The notes beneath the pieces are model-generated. The model saw only the letters and a program-made list of their open reading frames with translations. It searched no databases and was not told where the DNA came from. Positions 1 to 6,658 of a stretch of DNA of 7,524 nucleotides are shown here, in pieces. Source of the DNA: Acidobacteriaceae bacterium (lineage in GTDB: Bacteria > Acidobacteriota > Terriglobia > Terriglobales > Acidobacteriaceae); NCBI GenBank assembly GCA_030039895.1, contig JASHUR010000251.1, positions 1 through 7,524 on the forward strand, written 5' to 3'. Position 1 is the first letter of the stretch. Each line of letters begins with the position of its first letter. A program made the position numbers and the translations under genes.

Positions 1-647
1 CCAAGCTTTTTTGCAAGAGTCGCATTTTCGGCGCCGCGTCCGACTGCCGCAACCTTGTAGCCAAACTTGCTGGCAAACTGAATGCCAAGGTGGCCCAGAC
101 CGCCGATACCCTGCACCGCCACCAGGTCGCCAGGAAGGGCGCCACTATGCCGCAGGGCATTGTATGTAGTAATACCGGCGCAGAGCAGCGGCGCCGCATC
201 CACATCACTCAGGCTGGCCGGTATTGCCACCAACGCCTCCACGGGAGCAATCATGTATTGCTGATAGCCGCCGTCGTAACTAATGCCGGCAATCTTCTGG
301 TTCTGACAATTGCGAAAATCTCCGCGCCGGCACTCACGGCAGGTGCCGTCGTGGCCGCCGTGCCAGCCTACTCCCACTCGTTGTCCCTTGCGCCAGGCGG
401 TTACTCCCGGCCCAACTTCATCAACCACGCCTGCAACTTCATGCCCAGGCACTCGAGGATATGGAATCCCGGGCCATGCACCTTCAACTACAAGCACATC
501 ACTGTGGCAAACGCCACAGGCCAGGACCTTGATACGCACCTGTCCCGAGTCCGGCTTTGGAATTTCACGTTCCACAATCTGGAACCCTGTGCCGGGCTTA
601 CTTACCTGTGCGGCTTTCATTGTTCCTACTGCGACCGCAGTTGCCAT
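1..647 (-). CDS. Zinc-dependent alcohol dehydrogenase, N-terminal part (3' end outside window)
   Basis: This is a medium-chain (MDR) alcohol dehydrogenase, expected to oxidise alcohols or reduce aldehydes with NAD(P) in the cytoplasm. About 215 codons are present; the family is usually about 340 residues, so the C-terminal third lies beyond base 1. Read from ATG at 647, the GroES-like domain shows CGVCHSD (catalytic zinc Cys47), GHE (His69, Glu70) and the third zinc ligand Cys156 in PLLCAG. The Rossmann fold begins at GIGGLGH (180-186). The structural-zinc loop (100-114) keeps Cys103, Cys106 and Cys114 but has Asp100 where the first Cys is expected. The start is fixed by a near-perfect Shine-Dalgarno AGGAGG seven bases upstream. 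A second in-frame Met at codon 10 is less well placed. It lies 137 bases after the RidA-family gene on the same strand, so it may be co-transcribed or have its own promoter. The family call is very secure; the substrate cannot be read from sequence. Confidence 0.95.
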   Translation of the reverse strand, partial: MATAVAVGTMKAAQVSKPGTGFQIVEREIPKPDSGQVRIKVLACGVCHSDVLVVEGAWPGIPYPRVPGHEVAGVVDEVGPGVTAWRKGQRVGVGWHGGHDGTCRECRRGDFRNCQNQKIAGISYDGGYQQYMIAPVEALVAIPASLSDVDAAPLLCAGITTYNALRHSGALPGDLVAVQGIGGLGHLGIQFASKFGYKVAAVGRGAENATLAKKL

Positions 648-651
648 AATT

Positions 652-660
652 TCCTCCTGT
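652..660 (-). promoter_or_regulatory. Strong ribosome binding site of the alcohol dehydrogenase
   Basis: On the minus strand ACAGGAGGAA precedes ATTATG. It is the strongest Shine-Dalgarno match in the window and fixes the start at 647. The 137-base gap upstream shows no convincing terminator or promoter hexamers. Confidence 0.8.
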
Positions 661-784
661 CAATTTCGTCCGAAGATTTGCCGCCCAGCCGTATTCCCTG
701 AGCGGACAGTTCGTGAAAAATGTAGCCGCTCGACTTTACGATCGTGCGGCATGGATAGCAGGTCATGCATCGCAACATTTGGAA

Positions 785-1273
785 CTACCCGGCCACTTCA
801 AGAATCACTTCAAGCTCAATGGGCATTCCAAGAGGCAGACTGGCCACACCGATGACCAGACGTACAGCCGGCTTTTCAGGGCCAAAAATGCTGGCGAACA
901 AATCCGAGACTGCGTCCGCAACGCGAGGTTGATCGAAGAAATCTCCCGCAGTCGCAATAAATATTCCAAGACGAACGACCCGCGTTACCTTATCGAGCGA
1001 TCCAAGATACTGCTTGACAGCAGCCAGGGCGCTCAAACCTGCTGTGTGGGCAGCATCTCGCCCATCTTCGGCATTCAGCTCTTTGCCGAGCCGCCCAAGA
1101 TACTTCGGCTTATGACCGACCACAGGAAGCATCCCGCTCAGATAAAGCAGGTTGCCGGTCTGCAAAACCTCAACGTATGAGCCGAAGGGCGTAGGCGGCG
1201 GCGGGAGTTGAATGCCAAGCTCCTCCAGCCGGTGGTCCGCACCGCTCGACCGTGAGGTTCTGCCGCTTACCAT
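785..1273 (-). CDS. RidA/YjgF-family protein (YjgF_endoribonc-like subgroup)
   Basis: This is a 162-residue protein of the RidA (YjgF/YER057c/UK114) superfamily, of the longer subgroup annotated as endoribonuclease L-PSP-like. Canonical RidA hydrolyses reactive enamine/imine intermediates to keto acids; members of this subgroup are mostly uncharacterised. Evidence is the N-terminal LEELGIQLPPPPTPFGSYV, then LLYLSGMLP (42-50), and the C-terminal segment with Arg138 and LPLGMPIELEV, which matches the family pattern of an Arg followed by LP and an acidic active-site strand. The usual length is about 150-155 residues, so the protein looks complete. The ATG overlaps the stop codon of the upstream dehydrogenase (ATGGTAA), which implies translational coupling and a shared transcript. 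Next to two oxidoreductases, a role in clearing a reactive carbonyl or imine intermediate is plausible but inferred. The family is secure; the reaction is unknown. Confidence 0.9.
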   Translation of the reverse strand: MVSGRTSRSSGADHRLEELGIQLPPPPTPFGSYVEVLQTGNLLYLSGMLPVVGHKPKYLGRLGKELNAEDGRDAAHTAGLSALAAVKQYLGSLDKVTRVVRLGIFIATAGDFFDQPRVADAVSDLFASIFGPEKPAVRLVIGVASLPLGMPIELEVILEVAG

Positions 1274-1989
1274 TTGCCTGCGTGCGCACCGCCGTCCACG
1301 TGCAGCACCTCCCCGGTTACGTATCGAGCTTCCGTTAAATAGATGACTGCATCAGCAATGTCTTTCGGCTCTGCAACAATGCCCATCGGGTTGAGAGTTT
1401 TCAAAAAGTCCTTGGGATTTTTCTCATGCAATGGCGAATCGACAACGCCAGGTGCAACCGCGTTGAAACGGATATGCTCCTTCGCATACTCATTCGCCAG
1501 GCTCAGCGTGATTGCGTTAAGCCCACCCTTAGTGATCATCGGAATCGACGAAGGAGCACCCATAATCGGGTTGTCCGCCAATGCCGCTGTATTCGTGGTC
1601 ACGCTGCCGCCTTTGCCTTGCGCCAGCATTTGCGCGACCGCGAGCTGAGTCAGGAAAATGAACCCTTCCAGATTGGTGGACACAAAACTGCGAAACTCAG
1701 CAGCGCTGTAGTCGGTGAAGGGTTTGGCTTTGTAGATTCCTGCGTTGTGGACTACATGATGGATCGCCCCGAAGCTGGTGACGGCGGCTTCAACAATATG
1801 CTTTGCCGTCGAATGCTCGCCGATGTCCCCGTCGACAAGCGCCAGATTCTCCGATGCTTTGAAACCCGAGCGCGACATTGAGCGGGCGGTTGCGACCACA
1901 TTGTAGCCGCGGTCAAGAAAAGCATGAGCGATTGCCGCCCCGATCCCTTGCGATGCCCCGGTTACAATCACTACATCTTTCGCTGCCAT
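1267..1989 (-). CDS. SDR-family oxidoreductase with altered catalytic site
   Basis: This is a 240-residue classical short-chain dehydrogenase/reductase, cytoplasmic and NAD(P)-binding. The cofactor motif TGASQGIG is at residues 10-17, the NAG motif at 82-84, the structural Asn at 106, and the conserved NAVAPGVVDSP stretch begins at 176. The C-terminus VDGGAHAGKW is full-length. The active site is odd: Lys154 of YxxxK is present in PMITK, but the Tyr position holds Pro150, and the expected Ser region reads TNTAAL with no Ser. I recall homologues with a similar SxPMxTKGGL segment, so this may be a subfamily trait rather than decay. The ATG at 1989 is chosen because AGGAG sits six bases upstream; a longer in-frame TTG start at 2010 would place that site inside the gene. 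It is first in the enzyme group and has a palindromic candidate operator about 70 bases upstream. The substrate is unknown, and a non-redox or altered mechanism is possible. Confidence 0.92.
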   Translation of the reverse strand: MAAKDVVIVTGASQGIGAAIAHAFLDRGYNVVATARSMSRSGFKASENLALVDGDIGEHSTAKHIVEAAVTSFGAIHHVVHNAGIYKAKPFTDYSAAEFRSFVSTNLEGFIFLTQLAVAQMLAQGKGGSVTTNTAALADNPIMGAPSSIPMITKGGLNAITLSLANEYAKEHIRFNAVAPGVVDSPLHEKNPKDFLKTLNPMGIVAEPKDIADAVIYLTEARYVTGEVLHVDGGAHAGKW

Positions 1990-2048
1990 GCATCGCTCCT
2001 GTTGGCTCAATTAGGCCAGACCACCAATCGGGAGACAATCAGACGATG

Positions 2049-2076
2049 GTATCGGAGATACTTTGGTATCAAAGTA
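2049..2076. promoter_or_regulatory. Nested inverted repeat, candidate operator for the SDR-RidA-ADH group
   Basis: Plus strand: GTATC-GGA-GATAC (2049-2061) overlaps GATAC-TTTG-GTATC (2057-2070), which overlaps the perfect 7-base inverted repeat TACTTTG-GTAT-CAAAGTA (2059-2076). It lies 60-87 bases upstream of the dehydrogenase start, in the gap after the FixJ-type regulator. This is the right position for an activator site and the right dyad symmetry for a dimeric LuxR-type HTH. The core TACTTTGGTAT recurs at 3490-3500. No confident -10 hexamer is visible between this element and the gene, which would suit an activator-dependent promoter. Binding by the adjacent regulator is inferred. Confidence 0.6.
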
Positions 2077-2186
2077 AGCGCCATTTCTAGTTCAATTGCG
2101 CGCAGCTACCCGTCGCGACCATCAGCCCGAGACTGACTCGCTCTACAGAAGTTGTGCATGCTCTGAGGTGCAATAACTCTGATGGA

Positions 2187-2873
2187 TCACGATTGCTGCT
2201 TAGCCGCGGGAGGTCGCGCGAGACGAAGACGGGCAGCCATTTTCACCAGACCGGCAAGGGATTCGGCCTGCATTTTACGCATCATGCTGCCGCGATGCGC
2301 TTTCACAGTAATTTCGCTGATGCCAAGTTCATCTCCAACCTGCTTGTTCAAAAGGCCCGCAACTACCAGTGTCATGACCTGACGCTCGCGGGGGGTCAGC
2401 AGAGCGTAGCGAGCACGGAGGTCCCGAATCTCGGCCTGGTGGCCGAGCAGGGTTTGACTGCGTTCAATGGCATTTCGAATTGCGCTCAAGAGCGTCTCAT
2501 CACTGACCGGCTTCGTCAGGAATTCGACCGCTCCGGCCTTCATCGCCTGAACCGTCATGGGCACATCGCCATAGCCGGTGATGAAGATGATCGGCATTTC
2601 AGGCCGTTCAACCGCCACGCGCTTCTGCAATTCGAGGCCATTCAGGCCCGGAAGCGAAACGTCCAGGACGAGGCAACAGGGAACGGCGGACTGCGGACGG
2701 TCAAGGAATTCCTGTGCCGTTGTAAACGTCTCCGCCTGCCAGCCTGCGTGCCGGATCAGCAGTTCCAGAGATTCACACACCGAAATATCGTCGTCGACTA
2801 CGAATACGATCTGTGAGGGTTGCGACACTGGGGCCGGCCTCAATTCATCAACGCCTGTGCTCGTATTCTTCAT
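2187..2873 (-). CDS. FixJ/NarL-type response regulator (receiver plus LuxR HTH)
   Basis: This is a 228-residue DNA-binding response regulator. An extended N-terminus of about 20 residues precedes the receiver domain (about 22-140), with acidic pocket Asp27-Asp29, phospho-acceptor Asp71 in LVLDVSLPG, switch Thr99 in FITGYGD and Lys121 in FLTKP. A linker leads to the LuxR-type HTH (about 156-215), which starts LTPRERQVM; its recognition-helix region is around GISEITVKAHRG. The YGDVPMTVQAMKAGAVEFLTKP stretch is typical of the FixJ subgroup, whose members activate transcription as phosphorylation-driven dimers. It follows the receiver-only gene by 30 bases and so is probably in the same operon. 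The likely partner is the PAS kinase upstream. The ATG at 2873 is preceded by only a weak purine stretch (GTGGAT). A candidate target site lies just downstream in front of the dehydrogenase. The gene appears intact and the family call is secure; calling it FixJ itself (nitrogen or oxygen control) is not justified. Confidence 0.95.
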   Translation of the reverse strand: MKNTSTGVDELRPAPVSQPSQIVFVVDDDISVCESLELLIRHAGWQAETFTTAQEFLDRPQSAVPCCLVLDVSLPGLNGLELQKRVAVERPEMPIIFITGYGDVPMTVQAMKAGAVEFLTKPVSDETLLSAIRNAIERSQTLLGHQAEIRDLRARYALLTPRERQVMTLVVAGLLNKQVGDELGISEITVKAHRGSMMRKMQAESLAGLVKMAARLRLARPPAAKQQS

Positions 2874-2903
2874 GGTATATCCACGATAGCTGGAGGAACC
2901 CGT

Positions 2904-3287
2904 TTAGGTTATTCGCTTCTTTTGAAATGCTGCGTTTAGCGCGTCAGACAATGCCGTATCGCTGAACGGCTTGAAAAGGCAGGCGACCGCACCTTGTTTA
3001 ACGACTTGCGATCGGATCGCTTCATCTCGTTGCCCGGAGATGAAGATGATTGGAATGTCCTGATGGCGGAGCTTGAGCTCGCGTTGAAGATCTGGTCCGG
3101 ACATGCCGGGCATAGCAATATCGAGCAGCAGCGTGTCGGTTTCCGAGAGTCTGTCGGAGGCTAAAAAATCCTCCGCGGATGAGAAAGTGACGGAGCTGAA
3201 TCCAAGCTCTTTCAGCAAATCAGGGAGTGACTCCCGGACTGACTCATCATCATCGACCACAGACACAAGCAGAGGTATTTTCATCAT
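2904..3287 (-). CDS. Stand-alone receiver-domain response regulator
   Basis: This is a 127-residue single-domain response regulator of the CheY-like fold with no output domain. It has the acidic pocket VDDDE (11-15), phospho-acceptor Asp56 in LLLDIAMPG, switch Ser84 in FISGQRD, and Lys106 in LFKPF. The length is exactly one receiver domain. The receiver resembles FixJ-type receivers more than chemotaxis CheY. Two ATGs are adjacent (3287 and 3284); neither has a strong Shine-Dalgarno (AAGG is about 12 bases away), so the exact start is uncertain by one codon. It lies between the histidine kinase (254 bases upstream) and the full-length regulator (30 bases downstream). This suggests it acts as a phosphate sink, relay intermediate or allosteric modulator of the same kinase. 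All key residues for phosphorylation are present. The role is inferred from context. Confidence 0.93.
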   Translation of the reverse strand: MMKIPLLVSVVDDDESVRESLPDLLKELGFSSVTFSSAEDFLASDRLSETDTLLLDIAMPGMSGPDLQRELKLRHQDIPIIFISGQRDEAIRSQVVKQGAVACLFKPFSDTALSDALNAAFQKKRIT

Positions 3288-3448
3288 GGATCACGCATGC
3301 CTTACCCGCAGTCAGGGACTCATCTAACACTGAGAGCAAAACACCCGTCCGTACTATTCTGCGACCCGGAGTAATCAGCAAGGAAGCCCAATCCGGCCCG
3401 CGTCGTCGATGCGGCTGAGTTCGTCCCCATAAGAAGTACATTGGCACT

Positions 3449-3500
3449 TAACTAGTTATGATCGTCGATGCCGCCGAAAGCGTCTATTGTACTTTGGTAT
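3449..3500 (-). promoter_or_regulatory. Candidate promoter/operator region upstream of the receiver-FixJ pair
   Basis: The 254-base gap between the kinase stop and the receiver start contains ATACCAAAGTA (minus strand, 3500-3490), an exact 11-base copy of the core of the palindrome at 2049-2076. The second half-site is degenerate here (TGGTACC on the plus strand). About 37 bases downstream on the minus strand lies CATAAC, a 4/6 match to a -10 box, within the perfect 10-base palindrome TAACTAGTTA (3449-3458). This arrangement would fit an activator-dependent promoter that lets the regulators control their own expression. The evidence is repeat identity and position only. Confidence 0.35.
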
Positions 3501-3541
3501 TGGTACCCTGAAGGGCCTCAACGATTTCTCGGATTGAACCA

Positions 3542-5749
3542 TCAAGGTCTGGTACCCGAGTGGGATGGAGGGCTCCCAGCAGCTTTTATACGCTCGGGAT
3601 CTCGAGGTATGGCGAACGTGAATGTACATCCGGGCCCATCGTTTTGTGTTACCCATATGCGGCCGTGGTGGGCCTCGATAATGGAGCGACAGATGGACAG
3701 CCCGATTCCCATACCATCGTTTTTTGTAGTGAAGAAGGCTTCGAAGAGCTTTTCTGCAGTCTGAGGTTCCAACCCAACTCCGGCATCCCGCACGCTGAGG
3801 CGCACGCTGTCTCCATCGCATTCTGTACGGATCGCCAGCTCTCTATAGCGCTCTTCGACAGTTCGCATCGCGTCGGAAGCATTGTGCAGCAGGTTCAGGA
3901 TAACCTGTTGAAGCTGAATGCGATCGCCTTGGACAAGGGGAAGATCGCCTGCGAGTTCTTGCCGTAGAATCACCCCGTTTCTCTGCAATACACTGACCGA
4001 CAACTCAATGACCTCTCGGGCCGCCTCATTCAAATCCACCGGCTCGGCAACCACTTCCTTCTTGCTGAAGAGCGTGCGCAGCCGCGTGATCACATCAGAT
4101 GCCCTATTGCCGTCGCGGATCGTGCGCCGGGCGGTTTCGCAGGCGCCTTCGACATTGGGCGGATCGGCGGACAACATTCGCAGGCATGTGCCCGCGTTCG
4201 TAATGATCCCGAACAGCGGTTGGTTGATTTCGTGTGCGATCGACGCAGTGAGGTGGCCCATCGTTACAACCCGCATCATGTTTGCAAGTTCCGCCTGTGT
4301 TTTACGAAGCTCTTCTTGCGCCTGCTTCCATTTGTTCCTTTCAGTGATGTCACGAATGAATCCGATAAATACTCTATGCCCGTTTGACCGCATTTCTCCA
4401 AACGAGACTTCCACCGGAAATTCCTCGCCGTTGGCGCGCACCGCCGTAAGCTCAGTGCCGCGCCAGTTCAGATGCCTCTCGCCGCTCGCCAGGTAGCGGC
4501 TGTACCCGGCATTGTGCAGTTTCTTCATGGATTCAGGCATAAGTACTGTGAGGGGCTTACCGATCAGCTCTTCGCTGTCATAGCCGAAGATTGTCTTCGT
4601 GGCAGGATTTGCGAGGATGATGGTGCCCTGTTCGTTGATGCTGATGACTGCATCACTGGCTGCTTCAATGACCAGGCGATGTTGTGCTTCGCTGTGTTTT
4701 AGCTCGTCCTCCGCCCGCTTACGCTCTGTGATGTCCTCTGAAAGCGCCAGAAGAAAGCTCGGCGCAAGTTCAGTACCAGGCACTACAGAAACGCTGTTGC
4801 GTACCCACACCAGGCTACCGTCCTTCCGCCGATACTGCTTTTCAATCTGGAACTGTCGACGCTTTCCATCCAGCAGCTCGTCGATGAGCAACATGTTCGG
4901 ATCGCGATACTCTTCCTTTGTGATGTCGATGAATGAGAGGTTCAGCAGTTCGTCGCTTGTGTAACCCAGCATCCTTTCGTACGCGGGATTCGCGGCAATG
5001 AAGCGGCAATTGAGGTTGGCCATTACAACGCCGATTGCCGAGTTCTCAAAAACTGCCCGCCATTGTTCTTCGCTCCGCTTCAGTCGCTCGTGGGCTTCGC
5101 GCAATGCGCGCTCGTTCTGCTGCAATTCCTCTTCTTTTTTCTTGCGCTCGGCAATTTCCCTTCGTAGCTCTTCGTTGGCTGCAGCCAGTTCTTCTGTTCG
5201 TTGCGCGACACGGCGATCCAGCTCACTGGCCAGCCGCTTTTGTTCGCTAAGCAGCCTTGCTTGCTGTAATCCAACAGCTGCCTGGTTTGCCGCAATGTTC
5301 AGGACGAGCCTTTCCGTCTCGTCCGGAAAGCTTGCCCGATGAGAGCCTGCTACAACAATGCCGATCTCCCCATGGATCCCGAGCCTGATGGGAACGACCG
5401 AGCTCTCCTGGTTCCCGAAATGATTTCGGATCTTCATGGGCCACTCTTGTGGTTCTCCTTGGAACCATTGCCTGAGTTCGGCGCAAAGGTCGTTTGCTTT
5501 CTCTGAAAGATTGTTCGATCGAGCAGTTCTGACAACTTCAACGGATGCGCCCTGATACTGGTCTTTCAGTCGCCCATAGACAAAGTCCAGATTGAGTATT
5601 CCCATGATTGCGTCGAGCGAAGTACTGAGAATTTGCGCTGACTGGTCGCCGCTCCAGACAGCGCGGAGCGCAAGGAGGCTCACCAGATCATTGATGCAGC
5701 GCTGGAGGCGTTTGATCTCCTGGGCAGAATCGCGAGGAATTTCTTCCAT
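3542..5749 (-). CDS. Soluble GAF-PAS-PAS sensor histidine kinase (FixL/NtrB-like)
   Basis: This is a 735-residue hybrid-sensing histidine kinase without transmembrane segments, so it is cytoplasmic. Domains in order: a GAF-like domain (about 20-165) opening RCINDLVSLLAL, a charged coiled coil (about 167-228), PAS1 (about 229-343, ending SEDITERKRAE), PAS2 (about 353-471, ending IRDITER), HisKA (about 488-560) and HATPase (about 605-716). The phospho-acceptor is His506 in SIAHEINQPL. The ATPase has Asn623 in the N box, DAGVGL (655-660, G1), FEAFFTTK (F box) and GMGIGLS (679-685, G2). All catalytic motifs are intact. PAS2 is FixL-like, with LMPES, His412 where FixL has its haem-binding His, and an FPVEVSFGEM strand; the FixL distal Arg position appears to be Thr432. 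The gene begins 19 bases after the MEDS gene and has only a weak ribosome site (GGCGG), so translational coupling is likely. The expected partners are the receiver protein and the FixJ-type regulator downstream. The ligand is unknown. Confidence 0.95.
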   Translation of the reverse strand: MEEIPRDSAQEIKRLQRCINDLVSLLALRAVWSGDQSAQILSTSLDAIMGILNLDFVYGRLKDQYQGASVEVVRTARSNNLSEKANDLCAELRQWFQGEPQEWPMKIRNHFGNQESSVVPIRLGIHGEIGIVVAGSHRASFPDETERLVLNIAANQAAVGLQQARLLSEQKRLASELDRRVAQRTEELAAANEELRREIAERKKKEEELQQNERALREAHERLKRSEEQWRAVFENSAIGVVMANLNCRFIAANPAYERMLGYTSDELLNLSFIDITKEEYRDPNMLLIDELLDGKRRQFQIEKQYRRKDGSLVWVRNSVSVVPGTELAPSFLLALSEDITERKRAEDELKHSEAQHRLVIEAASDAVISINEQGTIILANPATKTIFGYDSEELIGKPLTVLMPESMKKLHNAGYSRYLASGERHLNWRGTELTAVRANGEEFPVEVSFGEMRSNGHRVFIGFIRDITERNKWKQAQEELRKTQAELANMMRVVTMGHLTASIAHEINQPLFGIITNAGTCLRMLSADPPNVEGACETARRTIRDGNRASDVITRLRTLFSKKEVVAEPVDLNEAAREVIELSVSVLQRNGVILRQELAGDLPLVQGDRIQLQQVILNLLHNASDAMRTVEERYRELAIRTECDGDSVRLSVRDAGVGLEPQTAEKLFEAFFTTKNDGMGIGLSICRSIIEAHHGRIWVTQNDGPGCTFTFAIPRDPERIKAAGSPPSHSGTRP

Positions 5750-5768
5750 TTCAGGCCGCCGTGATGAT

Positions 5769-6407
5769 TCAGGAACTTCGCACAGGGCTCCGCCCTCGCA
5801 TTTCTCGGAGGAATTCTTCTGGAGGAATATAAAACGGGTTCTCCTGGAGTATGCCGCCGATGATGACCATCGGGTGGGTGCGCATGATATCGATCACTTC
5901 GTCACCCGCGAATTGGGAAAGATGATAGGTGCAGATGACTGCATCGTCGTGCTGCCGCCAAATATCATTGACCCGCGATTCGAATTGAATCACGTGATCG
6001 ATGCGGGATTGATCTCCCGCAGCCCAATCCATTCGGCAGACAATACGGCTTAGCGGAAAACCTCCATTGTCGCTTCCGCTCGCCAGGCTTTCAAAAACTG
6101 CCAGCATCCGGTCCTGGTCGAAATGGCCGTCTATCAGGTAGGTCTCTGCATTGGAGCGCAGTTCGAATTGCCCTCGCTTCTGAGCAGCCGGCACGTCGAT
6201 GCCCGCCGATTCCAGCAACCTCAGGTGTTGGTCTCGTTGATTCGGATTGACGACGTTGATGGCCTTATCGCCGCGCTCGATTCCATCCTTAATAAAGGGG
6301 AGCAGAACACGATACTCTTCTTCCTCGTTATTGAAGAATGCGCATACGTGTCGTACTTCAGTAAGGCAGGAGCCGGCCAACGGAATGGGCAATGGAGTCT
6401 GCTTCAT
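5769..6407 (-). CDS. MEDS-domain sensory protein
   Basis: This is a 212-residue single-domain protein of the MEDS family (methanogen/methylotroph DcmR sensory domain). The domain is named for DcmR, the regulator of dichloromethane dehalogenase in methylotrophs, and is proposed to sense small organic or hydrocarbon-derived ligands. Visible family features are RHVCAFFNNEEEEYRVLLPF near residue 19, the FIKDGIERGDKAI segment, YLIDGHFD, a central Cys-Arg-Met-Asp-Trp strand, ICTYHLSQF, and the C-terminal THPMVIIGGILQENPFYIPP. It has no HTH, kinase domain, signal peptide or membrane segment, so it needs a partner to signal. The kinase starting 19 bases downstream is the obvious candidate, since MEDS domains also occur fused to or beside kinases. 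The ATG at 6407 follows a GGGGG purine run eight bases upstream. The family call is confident; the ligand and the contact with the kinase are inferred. Confidence 0.9.
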   Translation of the reverse strand: MKQTPLPIPLAGSCLTEVRHVCAFFNNEEEEYRVLLPFIKDGIERGDKAINVVNPNQRDQHLRLLESAGIDVPAAQKRGQFELRSNAETYLIDGHFDQDRMLAVFESLASGSDNGGFPLSRIVCRMDWAAGDQSRIDHVIQFESRVNDIWRQHDDAVICTYHLSQFAGDEVIDIMRTHPMVIIGGILQENPFYIPPEEFLREMRGRSPVRSS

Positions 6408-6562
6408 CGAGCTTGCCCCCAGCAGTGAACTCCCAGGAATCAGAGATCGCTTTCCAAGATGTACGGTCCATTTACATTTTCAACCTAGCGCTGAACGGAC
6501 AACACGTCTGTGAGCTGGTTGAGTTTCGTGAAAAAGCGCGGCCGCTTACCCAGGGAGTGACC

Positions 6563-6568
6563 ATTATA
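6563..6568 (-). promoter_or_regulatory. Candidate -10 box for the MEDS-kinase operon
   Basis: The minus strand reads TATAAT, a perfect sigma-70 -10 hexamer, about 155 bases upstream of the MEDS start. The -35 position at 17-base spacing reads TGCTGA, a poor match, and a short GTGC...GCAC dyad (6571-6583) lies in the spacer. A weak -35 would suit an activator-dependent promoter, or the match may be chance. The resulting leader would be about 150 bases. Confidence 0.35.
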
Positions 6569-6658
6569 GCGTGCATTGCGCACTTTCAGCATTGAAGGCT
6601 TCGTGACAAACCGTGCTATGCGGCAACAGCCCGTTTAGCCTTTTTCAGGCCCAGTAAT

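Noticed and set aside
90..701. 203-codon plus-strand open frame
   Set aside because: It is antisense to the alcohol dehydrogenase, which has clear zinc and cofactor motifs and a strong ribosome site. The plus-strand translation resembles no family.
2182..2191. 10-base repeat ATGGATCACG shared with 3286-3295
   Set aside because: One copy sits at the end of a gene and the other at a gene start, with no shared context. It is probably chance.
2154..2816. 220-codon plus-strand open frame
   Set aside because: It is antisense to the FixJ-type regulator, whose receiver and HTH motifs are unambiguous. The plus-strand product is basic and motif-free, a typical shadow frame.
3250..3447. 65-codon minus-strand open frame in front of and overlapping the receiver gene
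   Set aside because: It overlaps the receiver start in another frame, has no ribosome site and no recognisable motif.
3505..3518. Short CCCTGAAGGG dyad after the kinase stop as a terminator
   Set aside because: The arms are only four bases and no T-tract follows on the minus strand.
3918..4496. 192-codon plus-strand open frame
   Set aside because: It is antisense to the kinase HisKA and PAS2 coding region. Its Ser/Arg-rich composition is typical of a reversed coding strand.
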